DNA of 64,000 nucleotides, taken from contig CAUYUJ010018621.1 of the NCBI GenBank assembly GCA_963575745.1, forward strand, positions 135,882 through 199,881, read 5' to 3'. This document shows, piece by piece, positions 1-11,266 of this stretch; position 1 is the stretch's first letter, and each line of letters begins with the position of its first letter. This stretch comes from Prorocentrum cordatum. Taxonomy: Eukaryota; Sar; Dinophyceae; Prorocentrales; Prorocentraceae. The notes beneath the pieces are model-generated. The model saw only the letters and a list, made by a program, of their open reading frames with translations. It ran no database searches and was not told the origin of the DNA. The translations under genes were made by a program, and so were the position numbers.

Positions 1-250
1 TTCTGTAAGGAGCTTAATGAAAGCTTCTGAAAGGAGCCCAATAAGGGCTTCTGTAAGGAGCCCAGGAAGGAGCTGAGAGAAGCCTTCTGGGAGGAGCTGA
101 AAATGGGTCCAGATGGGTTTTCACCCCGGAACGGTTCCAGGGTGATTCTGGAACCTGAAACGGTCAGCGTCAAGCTTCCAGAATCACCCCGGAACGGTTC
201 CAGGTGATTCCGGAACCTGAAACGGTGGATTTGGGGGAAACGGGTCCTGC
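1..250. repeat. short tandem repeats at window start
   Basis: Bases 1-115 repeat a GCTTCTGnAAGGAGCC-type motif several times. Bases 122-163 and 184-226 are two diverged copies of a ~42-bp unit containing the palindromic core GGAACGGTTCC. No coding signal is visible. Confidence 0.6.
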
Positions 251-1059
251 GGGAAACGAGCTCCGGATCCTGGGGCCTTCCCCCAGGACGAGATCTTCAT
301 CCTGCGTCGTTCTCCGACAGTCCAGCGGCCAGTGGAGGGCCCGAGAGCTTGAAAACACAAAAAAATCAGGAACCGTTTCCCCCATGACCCGCCTCCCCCA
401 CGGCGAGAGCCCCAGGGGGCCCGCCCCCTCCTAGGGAGGAGGGCGCGTGCGAATGGGGAGCTATGTGCCGCTCGTCCTCCTGCTGTTGAGGATATCTCTC
501 CTTGCTCGGGTGTCTGCCAGTGCGCGGCCCTGCCCTGTTCCCGCCTCCTCCTTCTACTCCTCCATCCTTTTCCTCCTCCTCCTCCTCCTCCTCCTCCTCT
601 TCTTCTGTTCGCAGTATTCACAACAGTATTACTAGTACCAGTATGAATATCAGCATTACCATCTGTATTATTAATCATATACGTATTGCCAATGCTATGT
701 TGTACTAGTACTTGCATTCGTAGTATCCACATGATTCGTAGTGCCAGGATTCGTACCATTAGTCGTATCGATATTATCCATATTCTTCGAATTCGCAGGA
801 TTCAACGTATTACGATGATTCCTACGACTAGTTTTTTGTTATGCGTATCATTAACAATACCTATAATATGAATAGAACTAGACAAATCATATTATCAGTA
901 TTATCATGTTGCGTCCTCGTCCTCGTTCTCCTCCTCCTTCTCCTCCTCATCTACTCTTTTCCCTTCTGAATAACTCCTCCCCGTCGCGCCTCGAGGCGGT
1001 CGAAAAGGCGGGCGCCTGAGACTTCCTCTCCATAGATAGCCCTAAACCTTAGAAGCTGG
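251..1059. other. non-coding low-complexity region
   Basis: A CTC/TCC pyrimidine tract (about 545-605) is followed by an AT-rich stretch (610-900) of degenerate 12-15 bp GTATTnnnATTCGTA-like repeats, then another TCC tract. The short open frames here are made of these repeats and I see no gene. Confidence 0.5.
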
Positions 1060-1292
1060 CAACGGTTTCGCGGATGGAGGGCGAGTCGTTTTCAAACTGT
1101 AACTCTTGCCTCAACGCCGCGCACAGTCGCTTACAAGAATTATAAGACCTTCACGGACTGAGGGCGGGTGGTTTTCGAAATGTGTTTCTCGCCTTAGCGC
1201 CGCGGACATGCTGGCAAAATTGAAAAAGCTTCGCGGATCGAGGGCGGCTCGTTTTCAAAATGTGGCTCTTGCCTAGCGCCGCGCACGTTCGT
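1060..1292. repeat. three-copy ~80-bp tandem repeat
   Basis: Three units start at about 1067, 1150 and 1230 (spacings 83 and 80 bp). Each opens with TTCGCGGAT/TTCACGGAC, contains GAGGGCG...GTTTTC and ends in AGCGCCGCGCAC. The array runs directly into the (TA)n tract at 1,296. Confidence 0.7.
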
Positions 1293-1295
1293 GTT

Positions 1296-1300
1296 ATATG

Positions 1301-1334
<34 letters not shown>

Positions 1335-1425
1335 AACATTGCGTGGGTGTCATGGATCCCCGTGGTCAACGTGCCAAGCATGGCGTCTGTAGAACCATCG
1401 CGCGCTTCGCGCGCGCTCGGGTTCT
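1296..1425. repeat. (TA)n tract plus AGAACC...GGTTCT hairpin module
   Basis: A (TA)n tract is followed by a ~48-bp segment beginning TTGCGTGGGTGTC, which recurs at about 23,613 also next to (TA)n. Then comes a hairpin at 1,391-1,425: AGAACC, a GC-alternating stem around a TTC loop, and GGTTCT. Related hairpins lie at 2,173-2,209 and about 6,832-6,864. Confidence 0.6.
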
Positions 1426-1489
1426 AGCCCAGGCCGTGGGGGCGCTTAAAGATCTTGGACAGCGCTATCAAGCACAGGCGCGTGACATA

Positions 1490-2133
1490 GTCGTGCCTCC
1501 TGAGCGCCTCTTGGGGCTTCTGGGGGGTGTCCGGGCTTCCTCAAGTGCCTGTTGGAGTGCTTCTTGGGGGGGCATCTTTCGGCTTATTGGGGTCTCTTGG
1601 GGACATCGTCGGGGTTCGCCAGGCAGTCGGAAAGTGATGTTCTGCAATCTGAAGTCGTCATTGGCCGTCTTGGCTGCGTGGAGGCCCGATTTGAGGCCGC
1701 CTGGGGCCACATTGAAGCAATCCGAAGCCTCCTGGCAGGCCTCCTGGAGACAGTTGTGATGCATCGAGTGCACTGTTGGGCTATCTTGGAGCCCTTTGTA
1801 CGTATCCTGGGTGCCTTTTGGGGCCTCTTGGGAAGCTTTTGGGGGCCTCGTCCGACCACTTGGGAACTCTTGGAGCCTTCTGTGGGCCTTCTAGGGCGGA
1901 AGGCTCTGCTGTTGGGTTCGCGTTCCACTTCTTGGGCCTCTCTTGGGGCCCTCTTGGGGCATTCTCGGGCCGTCTTGGGCGCCTCGGGCACCGTCTTGGG
2001 GCCCTCGTGGGCCGTCTTGGGGCCATTTTGGAGGCCTCTTCGGCTATCTTGGAGCCCTCTTGGGCCGTCTTGGAGCGTCCCGAAAGGCTGAAAACTCTAA
2101 AATCCATCAGGTTAAAAATATACGTGTATGTAT

Positions 2134-2171
<38 letters not shown>

Positions 2172-4822
2172 TAGAACCATCGCGCGCGCTTCGCGCGCGC
2201 TCAGGTTCTTTTTTGGGGGAATCGACTGCAGCGGACCACGCGGGTCCAGTCGGTCGGTCAAGGCCAGGTTCGAGCGCAGCTCTTCAATATCAACTCAACA
2301 CATGCAACAACAAGCGACAAGTCAACAAGCAACAACAGGTTCTAGCCCAGGCCGGGGGGGCGCTGGAAGATCTTGGACAGCGCTATCAAACACAGGCGCG
2401 TGACATAGTCGTGCCTCCTGAGGGCCTCTTGGGAACCTCTTGGGTCTTCGTGGGAACATCTGAAAGGCTTCTGGGAGTTTGCCGTGCTTCCTCCATTGGC
2501 TGTTGGAGGCACCTCTTGGGTGCTTCTTGGGAGGGCGTCTTGGGGCTTCTTGGGGTCCCTTGGGGGTATCGTCGGGGTTCTCCGGGCAGTCGGAAGGTGA
2601 TGTTCTGCAATATGAAGCCGTCATTGGCCGTCTTGGCTGCGTGGAGGCCCGAATTGAGGCCACCTGGGGCCGCACTGATGCAATCCCGAAGCCTCCCGGG
2701 TGCCTCCCGGGAGGCTTTTGGGGGCCTCGTCGGCCCGCTTGGGGACTCTTGAGGCCCCCTGTGGGCCTCGTAGGGCGGAAGGCTCTGCTGTTGGGTTCGC
2801 GTTCCCCTTCTTTGGGCCTCTCCTGGGCCCATCTTGGGGCCCTCTCGGGCCGTCTTGGGCGCCTCAGGCACCGTCTTGGGGCCCTCTTGGAGGCGGCTAT
2901 CTTGGAGCGATCTTGGGGGCCTCTTGGGCCGTTTTTGAGCGTCGGGATGCCAAAAGGCAGATAACTCTAAAATCTATCAAACACCGATGGGAAAACACAA
3001 TGAGTTGTGCCTCTACAGGCCTTCCTGGGAGGCCTCTTGGAACCCCTTCGGCCCTCTGGGGAGCTTCTTGAGGGCCTCTTGGGTCCTACTGGGGGCCTCT
3101 TGGGGCTTCCTGAAAGCCTCTCGGGGTGGAAGGCTCGGATTGTCGGTTCGTCTTACCCCTCTTGGGCCCCTCTTGGGGCAGTCTTGGTGCCCTCTCGGGC
3201 GCCCCAGGCACCCTCTTGGGGCCCTCGTTGGCTGTCTTGGGGCCCTGTTGGAGGCCTCTTGGGCTATCTTGGAAATGTCTTGGAGGCCTTTGGGGCCGTC
3301 TTGGAGCGTCGGGACGCCACCAAGCTGACACCTCGAAAATCAATCAAACACGTATGGCAAGACAACAATTTTTGCCTCTTGGGGCCTTGGAACCTCTTCG
3401 GCCCCCCGGTGCGCTTCTTGGGGTCTCTTGGAGCCTGTTGGAGGCTTCTCGGGGCCTCCTGAGAGCCTCTCGGGGTGGAAGGCTAGGATCTGCGGTTCGT
3501 ATTACCCCTCTTGGCTCCCTCTTGGGGCCGTCTTGGGGCCCTCGCGGGCCGACATGGGCGCCTCTGGCGCCGTCTTGGGGCCCTCTTGGGCTGTCTTGTG
3601 GCCGTCTTCGAGGCCTCTGGGGCTGTCTTGGAATGGACATTGGGGCCTCTTGGGCCGTGTGGAGCGTCGGGAATCTGAAAAGGCGAGAGCTCGAAAATCC
3701 TTCAAAACCCAACTGCGAAATAAACTGTTTGTGCCTCCTGGGGCTTCGTGGGAGGCATTTTGGAAGCCTCTTGGGGTGTCTTGGAGGCCTCTTAGGCAGT
3801 CAGGAGCAAATTCTGGAGTGATCTCGGGCCGTTATTGGTCGTTTTCGCGGTCTGGAAGCGCCATTTCTAGCGATCTGGGGTCGTCCCCGGACGATTTTAA
3901 AGAGCCCTCGGCGCCGCGGCAAGGCCCCCGAGGCCCCCAGTCCCAGGGCCCCGACCCGGGCCCCGCCTCATGCCCTCGGCAGGGCGTCCCTGGGCCGTCT
4001 CGGCGCCCTCCTGGGGGGAAGTTGAAGCGATATTTGGGTGTCTGGGACGGTCTTGGAGCATCGGGGCGCTGAACAGGAACCTCATAAACGTCACTTCTTT
4101 GGGCCCTTGGAGGAATGCTCTTGGAAACCACTTGGGCCGAGTTGGAAAGCCTTTCGGGCCATCTGGAGGCGTGTTCGAGCGATCTGCCCGCGTATCGAGC
4201 CCTCTTGGAGGCCTCTTGCGGCCCTTCTCGTGTGTGTTGAACTAGCTTGGGCCGTCTGGGGGCGGCCCTAGGCCGTCTCGGCACCCTCGTGGGAGCCTGT
4301 TAGGACGATATGTGGGTATCCCTGACCGTCTTGGGGCGTCGGGAAGCGGAACAGGCAGAATCGCTAAAATGTGCCAGAAACCGTTGGAAAAGCAATGATT
4401 CTGGCTTCTTGGTGCCCTTTTTGGGGTATGCTCTTGGGGACCCCTTGGGCCGTGTTGGGAACTTTGGGCCATCTGGAGGCCACCTTCGGCTTGATCGAAA
4501 GATATTTCTGCGACTATAAATATTTTGGCAGCCTCTTGAGGCCGTTTTCATACGTTTTGGGGCTGTCTTGGGCCGTCTGGGGGCGGCCCCGGGCCGTCCC
4601 AACGCCCTCGTGAGGGCATGTTTGCGCGATATTTAAATGTCCGGGACCGTCATGGAGCGTCCGGACGCTGAACAGGCAGAGTAATTGGAATCCATCACAA
4701 ACTTCAGGACAATAAATGATGTGGGCTTCGGCCCTTGGAAGAGTGCTCTCGGAAACTCCTTGGGCCGTGTCGGAAGCCTTCTAGGCCATCTGGAGGCCAT
4801 CTTATCGAGTTCGAGCTAGATG
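1490..4822 (+). repeat. CTCTTGGGG satellite array, block 1
   Basis: Degenerate 11-15 bp subrepeats (CTCTTGGGG, CCGTCTTGGG) are organised into ~300-370 bp higher-order units. Each unit ends in a conserved tail of the form GAGCGTCGGGAnGC, then GAA/AAAAGGC, then AAAATC, followed by an A-rich spacer. Tails are seen near 2,073, 2,933, 3,300, 3,660, 4,050, 4,330 and 4,650. Long open frames rich in Leu, Gly, Ser, Trp and Pro on plus, and Arg, Pro, Lys, Gln on minus, are by-products of the period and not genes. Segment 1,422-1,770 is repeated at 2,339-2,690. Confidence 0.75.
2135..2212. repeat. (TA)n tract plus perfect GC hairpin
   Basis: A (TA)n tract leads into AGAACC (2,173-2,178), an 8-bp GC-alternating stem with a TTC loop, and GGTTCT (2,204-2,209). 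This is the cleanest copy of the module that punctuates the satellite arrays. Confidence 0.65.
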
Positions 4823-5395
4823 TCTGCGTTTCGAGCCCTCTTTTCTGGGGGGGGATTCAGCACGCCTGTAGCTTAAGACCAGCAGCTGCGAGGGCACCCA
4901 CCTGATTGGATGGCAGCATGCTTCGGCACGATCAACCACGTGAGACGACGTCGCAATTGTCGCGAGATACGTCTCGACGAAATCAACATATTCACGGGTA
5001 TCGCGGTGTGCAGGCAAATGTGCTTTGACACGCTGTACAAAGCCTACACGTGCGCAACAAATGCCAATTCAATATGTTGGCAAATGACCCATGCGTCCAA
5101 GGATGGAAAGAAAGACGCCCAACCGGGGAAGGATGACGCACTGGTGCGGGAACTGAGTAAACACAAACTAACAAACAAATCGGGATAAACTAAAGAAGAG
5201 CACGGGACGACTCGCAGGCCCACAATTCTGAGTTGGTACCTCGGGTACAAACTGCGAAGGCACCTAATTACCAGAATGGCTGGCAACATGCTTCGGCACG
5301 ATCAGCCAAGTGAGACGACGTCGCATTTGTCGCGCGATGTCTTCTCACGGGAATAATCAATTGCAAATCGGTGTGCAAGCACATGTTCCTTCGGT
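4823..5395. other. unique insert within the satellite array
   Basis: The array stops at GTTTCGAGCCCTCTT (about 4,829-4,844) and resumes with the same 15-mer at about 5,394. In between lies unrelated sequence holding two copies of a ~90-bp unit (about 4,880-4,970 and 5,253-5,341, roughly 85 % identical) that share GCTTCGGCACGATCA and GAGACGACGTCGCA. No coding signal was recognised. The flanking 15-mer could be a target duplication or part of the array unit. Confidence 0.5.
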
Positions 5396-6780
5396 TTCGA
5401 GCCCTCTTGGGGGCCTCTTGCGGCCCTTTTCATCTGTGTCGGCGCTGCCTTGGGCCGTCTGGGGGCGTCTCAGCGCCCTCGCGGGGGGCAGTTGAAGCGA
5501 TATTTGGGTGTGTGGGACCGTTTTGGATCGTCGGGGCGCTGAACAGGCAGAATTGCTGAAATCCATCATAAACCTCATGAGCGTCAATGATATTGGCTTC
5601 TTGGGGCCCTTGGAGGAATGCTCTTGGAGACCATTTGGGCCGAGTTGGAAGCCTTTTGGGCCATCTGGAGGCCATCTTGGGCGTGTTCGAACGATCTGCC
5701 CGCGTTTCGAGCCCTCTTGGAGGCCTCTTGCGGCCCTTTTCGTGCGTGTTCGGGCTGTCTTGGGCCGTTTTGGGGCGGCCCTAGGCCGTCCCGGCGCCCT
5801 CGTGGGAGCCTGTTGGGATGATACGTGGGTATCCCTGAGCGCCTTGGGGCGTCGGGAAGCGGAACAGGCAGAATCGCTAAAATGTGTCAGAAACCTGAAG
5901 ACAAAAAAAAACAATGATTCTGGCTTCTTGGTGCCCTTTTTGGGGAATGCTCTTGGGGACCCCTTGGGCCGTGTTGGAAGCCTGCTGGGCCATCTGGAGG
6001 CAATCTTGGGCGCGTTCGAGCTAGATGTCTGCGTGTCGAGCCCTCTTGGAGGCCTCTTGCGGCCCTTTTCATCTGTGTGGGGCTGTCTTGGGCCGTCTGG
6101 GGGTTTGGACGATATTTGGGTATCCCTGACAATCTTGGGGCCTCGGGAAGCAGAACAGGCAGAATCGCTAAAATGCACCAGAAACCTTTGGATGATCAGT
6201 GATTTTGGCTTCTTGGGGCCCTTTTGGGAGTGTTTTTGGAGACTCCTTCGAAGCCCCTTGGGGCCCCCTTGGGAGCCTCCTGGGGAAGAGGGCTCGAAAG
6301 GCCGGTCGGGTACCCCCTTTGGACCTCTTCTTGGGGCCGTCCTGGGGCCCTCTCGGGCCGTCTAGGGGGCCTCGTGGGCCGTGTTTGTGCCCTCTTGGGC
6401 TGTCTCGGAGCCCTCTTGGGACCCTCTCGGGCCGTCTTGGGGCGTTTTTGGGAACCTCTCGGACCGCCGTGGGCGCTGTGAAAATCTAAAGTGCGGATGC
6501 CCGAAAAATGCACGTTTTCCCAAGAGGGAGCGGGGCCATTTTTGCGTTTTGAAGCCCTCGTGGGATTTCTTTTGGAGGCCTGCTGGGCCGTCTTGGAAGT
6601 TTTCTGGGGCCGTCGTGCGACCATCTTCGGCGTCTTGGAGCGATCGGGGTCTCTGGGCCTCTGGAACCGTTCGGAGGCTTCCTGGGGCCCTCGGATGCCG
6701 TGTCGGGGCTGTCTTGGGCCGTGTCGGAGCGCCTCCAGAGGCCCTGGTCCTGCCATGCGCGCTCGGGGCGCGGGCCCCAA
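5396..6780 (+). repeat. CTCTTGGGG satellite array, block 2
   Basis: Continuation of the array with ~300-bp units. Unit tails lie near 5,521, 5,844 and 6,134, carrying GAACAGGCAGAATCGCTAAA instead of the AAAAGGC form, so this is a distinct subfamily. Confidence 0.7.
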
Positions 6781-6799
6781 GCGCCCGGGCCTCGTGCGC

Positions 6800-7369
6800 G
6801 GGGATATGTATATCTACACATGTGTATATACCATCGCTCGCGCTTCGCGCGCGCTTCGGTTCTAGTTGAGGTCACGGCCAAATCCTGTCAAAAGTCGTCT
6901 GAATACTGTCTGTTTCCGTATTATCATTTTGCTCATCTTCGCTCGTGTGTCGGTCCCTGTCTTTCCTCCTCCTGGCTTTCCGTTTTGGATTTCGTCCTGG
7001 TCATCCGTATCTTCGCGTTTCTCATCATCCTCTTCGGCACGTCGGCCACTGGCGAAGATCGACGCAACACAAAACAATAACAATTGCGACCCGGGGCGTT
7101 GTTTCATAGCGGGTGGCCTCGGGAGGGAGGAAGAGGACGAGCAGGAGGAGAGCCAAGAGCCGGCAGCGAAGGAGAGACGACCGAGCGAGCGAGCGGGCGA
7201 AGGGGAAGGGGAGGAGAAACGGCGACGGGAGGAAGGGCGGGGCGGACACGCAGGGGCGAAGGTCCGATGGAGGAGAGGGGGAAGGAGGGAAGAGGGGAGA
7301 GAGGAGAGGAGGACGAGAGGAGGGAGGACGAGAGAGGAAGGAAGGAGGGAGAGGAAAAGGGGAACGATC
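6800..7369. other. (TA) hairpin module and polypurine tract
   Basis: A short TA tract and GC hairpin (about 6,832-6,864) are followed by ~240 bp with no recognised feature, then a GGA/GAG purine-rich tract (about 7,120-7,370). Arg/Glu/Gly-rich open frames over the tract are compositional. Confidence 0.5.
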
Positions 7370-8560
7370 GTGGGCGTCTTGATGTGGTCTTACGCGTCTC
7401 GAGGCACGCTTGGACCGTCATGGGCGCGTCTTGGGGCAATTTTTGGAGCCTCTTGGGCTGTCTTGGTTGCTATTGGGCCGTCGTTGGGGCCTCTTGGGCC
7501 GTCTTGGGGCTCTCTTGGGAGCCTCTTGGACCAGCTTGGGACGGTCTTGGGGGCCTCTCGGGCCGTCTTGGAGCGTCGGGCCGACGAAAAATTGAGGACG
7601 CCAAAAACTTTTAAAAACCTGAAGGCAAGCAATGATTTTGGCTGTTTGGGTCCCTCTTGGGAATGCTCTTGGGGCTCTCTTGGGACGTCTTGGACGCAAC
7701 TTGGGCCATCCGGGAACCATCTTGGGCGTCTTGGAGCGGTCTTAGGCGCGTCGAGGCACGCCTTGACCGTCTTCGATGCCTCTTGGGCCGTGTTTGCAAG
7801 CTCTTGGGCGGTCTTAGGCGCCTATTGGGTTGTTTTTAGGCCCTCTTGGGCCGTCATGGGGCGCTCTTGGGGGCCTCTTGGGCGATCTTGGGACGGTCTT
7901 GGGGACTTCGTGGGCTGTCTTGGAGGGTCGGGACGACGAAAAAACACGAAAACCAAACACTTGCAAAAAACCCATGGAATTCAATTTCGGCCTCTTGCAG
8001 CCCTCTTGGGAATGCTCTTGGGGCTCTCTTGGGACGTCTTGGAGGCCTCTTGGGCCACCTGGGAACCATCTTGGGCGTCTTGGAGCGGTCTTAGGCGCGT
8101 CGTGGCACGCTTTGACTGTCTTCGACGCCTCTTGGGCCGTGTTTGCAAGCTCTTGGGCGGTCTTAGGCGCCTGTTGGGTTATTTTTAGGCCCTCTTGGAC
8201 CGTCTTGGGGCGCTCTTGGGGGCCTCTTGGGCGATCTTGGGACGGTCTTGGGGACTTCGTGGGCTGTCTTGGAGGGTCGGGGCGACGAAAAAACAAGAAA
8301 ACCAAAAACCTGCAAGAAACCAACGGAAATTAATGATTTCGGCCTCTTGCAGCCCTCTTGGGAATGCTCTTGGGGCTCTCTTGGGACATCTTGGAGGCCT
8401 CTTGGGCCGTCTGGGAGCCATCTTGGGCGTCTTGGATCGATCGTAAGCGTCTCGAGGCACGCTTAGACCGTCTTCGGCGCCTCTTGGGCCGGACAAGGGC
8501 GCTCCCGGAGGGCCGATCCCGCCATGGGGGGTTGCGGTCCCGGCCAGGGAGCCCCCGGCC
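7370..8560 (+). repeat. CTCTTGGGG satellite array, block 3 (350-bp units)
   Basis: At least three consecutive units of almost exactly 350 bp: the segment starting GGTCTTAGGCGCGTCG at about 7,738 recurs at about 8,088. Unit tails near 7,569, 7,919 and 8,270 have the form GGGTCGGGaCGACGAAAAAACA...AAACC. It shows the higher-order period most clearly. Confidence 0.75.
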
Positions 8561-8569
8561 CTGTAGCCC

Positions 8570-8870
8570 GGTGTATATGTATAGTATCATATATATATAT
8601 TATATATATATATATTTATAATATATATATATATATATACATTATATATATATATATATATATATATAATACTACCAACAACATGCAACATGCATACCTG
8701 CATACATGCATACATGCATACAACATACCTCATACATACATACATACATACATAAAACATACAACATACAACATACACGCCAGCAAGGACCATCATACAT
8801 AATACTGACAGCAGAAACATACATACATACAACAACATACTTACCATATTCCATTTTCTATTTTTGCAAT
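8570..8870. repeat. (TA)n and (CATA)n microsatellite
   Basis: About 100 bp of TA dinucleotides is followed by CATA/CATAC tetranucleotide repeats to about 8,830. Confidence 0.8.
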
Positions 8871-8884
8871 ACGGGGGTGGGACC

Positions 8885-9530
8885 CCCCCCCCCCCCCGAA
8901 AATCGGACCTCCGGGATGTGGCGCTTTTGGGGCCCCCTGGACGCCTTGCAAGGGGTCCCCCGGGACTTCTGGCCTCCTGGACGCCCCTGCCGGGCCTTGC
9001 CAGCAGGCCCAAAGCGGTCAGGAGGGCGGCCAAATGGCCCCGCGAGAGCCCCACGCGGCCCCAGACAGCCCCAAGACGCCCGAAGACGACCCAAGGAAGA
9101 CCCCCAAGAGGTCCTCCAAGTGCAAAAAAAACAACACTTTCCTTTCGTTTTGTTGATGGGATTTTTGGACATTCGGTTCTTCGGTATTCCGTGCGTCCGA
9201 GTCCGCCGAAGAGGCCCCCAAAATCCTCCCACAACGGTGTCAAAGGGCTTCCAGACAATCCAAAAGAGCCCCAATATGGTCCAACAGGGCCGCATTATGA
9301 CCCCAAGAGAACCCCGCTGACAGCCCCAGATGGCCCCAAGACGCCTCCCGAAGCACTCCAAATCGTGACCCGGTCGTTCAGGGAGACCGTGGTTGGTAGC
9401 AAGGTGGCCGCAAGAAACCCCCAGAGGCCCCCAAAAGGCGCCCAGGAGGCCCCCAGAGGTCCCCATAAAGTTTTTGAGAGGGGCCCAAGAACACATCCAA
9501 AGAGGAGCCCCTGCAATAAAAACTGGGGAT
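8885..9530 (-). repeat. CTCTTGGGG satellite array, inverted block
   Basis: The same satellite family in reverse orientation, read here as GGCCCCAAGA/CCCCCAAGAGG subrepeats. It begins after a C17 run and is separated from the plus-oriented blocks by the TA microsatellite, so orientation flips at a TA tract. Confidence 0.65.
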
Positions 9531-9719
9531 GACGACAAGGAGTGGCTCGCTGACAAGGAAGATTACGAGTAAGAGGAGAGGAAGTATAAGGATAGTACAT
9601 AACATTACTATAACGACGATGGCGCAAACGGCAACAATGAATCATCGCTATATTTGCCTCTCCTGCATGCCGAGCTTCAAGAACCAAGGTGCATGGCGCG
9701 AAGCGCCAATGCAGTCTTG

Positions 9720-9750
<31 letters not shown>

Positions 9751-9760
9751 TGCAGCGGCA
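9530..9760. other. spacer with hairpin, (TA)n and (GA)n
   Basis: About 130 bp without a recognised feature leads to AAGAACC, the small hairpin TGGCGC-GAA-GCGCCA (about 9,693-9,706), then (TA)n and (GA)n. The order resembles the other hairpin/TA modules but inverted. Confidence 0.45.
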
Positions 9761-9774
9761 ACGGCTTCCGGAAA

Positions 9775-10075
9775 TCCATCCGACCGATAAGCCGATCAAC
9801 CGATAAAAACTAATCGGTTGAACGGTTTGCAAACCGATCAACCGAAAAACCGATATAATTTGATCGGTTTATCGGTGGATCGGTCGCTCAACCGAAAAAC
9901 CGATAATCTTCGTATGCGAACATAGAAGCGATTGCTGGCGCGCCCCCCCTCTTCGTCGGTTTATCGGTTCATCAGTTCATCGGTTGACTGGCTGGTCTGA
10001 GACCGCTGGGGGGGAACCTGTGGAGGCGATCCTTGTGCCGCATATCGGTTTATCGGGTTATCGGCTGGTTGTCAG
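9775..10075. repeat. ATCGGTTTATCGG / CCGATAAACCGAT interspersed repeat
   Basis: A ~12-bp motif occurs many times in both orientations, producing multiple inverted repeats. A second cluster lies at 17,275-17,520, also next to (TA)n. The span contains no gene. Confidence 0.7.
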
Positions 10076-10079
10076 TCCC

Positions 10080-10760
10080 CCGCCACGACGACGACGGCGA
10101 CGGCGTGAGTTTTGCGTTTGGCTCTGGCGCGGACGGCGCACCCCGCTCTGGGGCGGCTCGGCTTGATCAGCCTGAGTCTCTGGTGCGGACGGAGTCCCGC
10201 AGGGGTCCGAGCATCTCCCGCCGCGCGCGATGCTTTGCGCGGGTAGTGCAGGGCCTGCGAGGGTCTCAGGCGACAGTGGTCGAACCAACTTGGGGCAGGG
10301 CATATGCGAGGTCGTTGTCTCAGACGAAAGTGGCCTGAAGAGGTCAGCTATAGGCGTCTCGGAAGCCGCTGTTGCGAGGATGTCGCAGGCGAAAGTGGTC
10401 GGACCGCCATGGGGTAGGGCACCTCCGAAGTCAGAAGTGCGAGGGCGCCCCGGGCGAAAGTTGTCTGAACATCGCATCCCGGGGCAGATCGGGGGTCAGA
10501 CTATTTCAAGGCTGGGCACATCCCCCCCAGGTGAACGAGGCGAGTTTTTGCGTAGGCGGAAATGGCCAGCACAATTTGGGGCAGGGCATATCAGAGGTCA
10601 GCGTTGCGAGGATGTCTCAAGATGAGGAAGAGGAAGGTCATGCTGATGATAATGATGGCGATGGCGGCAGCCGCGCGGGAGGCAGAATCTGGCGGGGCAA
10701 ATATCGGTGGGGAGCAAAATCTGGCGCGCCATTTTGCGTCGGTTTGGATCACATTGTACG
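10080..10760 (+). repeat. diverged ~65-bp repeat block, copy 1
   Basis: Degenerate units share GCGAGGATGTCTCAGGCG, AAAGTGGCCTGAAC and CATGGGGCAGGGC. The block from about 10,370 to 10,715 is repeated with about 90 % identity at about 13,245-13,590. Frames through it read as repeats of the same phrase and do not suggest a gene. Confidence 0.65.
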
Positions 10761-11266
10761 ACAGGACGGACGGCGATCGGCTCCAGGAGCAGAGCCTCGA
10801 CGAGACTCCACGAGGAGCAGAGCCCCGACAAGACTCCGCGAGAGGGGAGGGAGAAGGAGGAAAGGGGAGGAGGAGAGGGGAAATGCGAAACCCCTAAAGC
10901 GCAAAGAAAGAGGGGGAGGGGGAGAAGGAGCCCCCCCCACCCCGCCTAAGCACGGTAGAAACCGACAGCATCCTAGCCCGAAGTGCCCTGCCAGATTTCG
11001 CTTCCCGCAAGACCGCCTGCGCGCGGAGCATCTGCAAATCGCAGGTCGGCAGGGGGCAAATATACCACAGGGGACAAACATGCCAGAGGTTGGCTGGGGG
11101 CGAATATATCACAGGACGGCTGGTGCCACCGACCACTCTCTCCTCTGGCCACCCCTCTGGCCACCCCCCACCACCGACCACTCTCTCCTCTCCCTCGCCA
11201 CCCCCCTCCAAGTCATCCACGTGCGTCCTCGACGGCGACGGCGACGATGGCAGGGAGTGACGCGCG
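10761..11266. other. spacer, no gene recognised
   Basis: GA-rich sequence (10,840-10,940), then short repeats with GGGGGCAAATATACCACAGG-like phrases (11,050-11,125), then CCACCACCGACCACTCTC repeats (11,135-11,200). One copy of the GAAATCTGGC motif lies at about 10,990. Confidence 0.4.

Noticed and set aside
1552-8333. Leu/Gly/Trp/Pro-rich open frames over the satellite
   Set aside because: Several frames on both strands are open at once and all follow the 11-15 bp repeat; no start context or domain.
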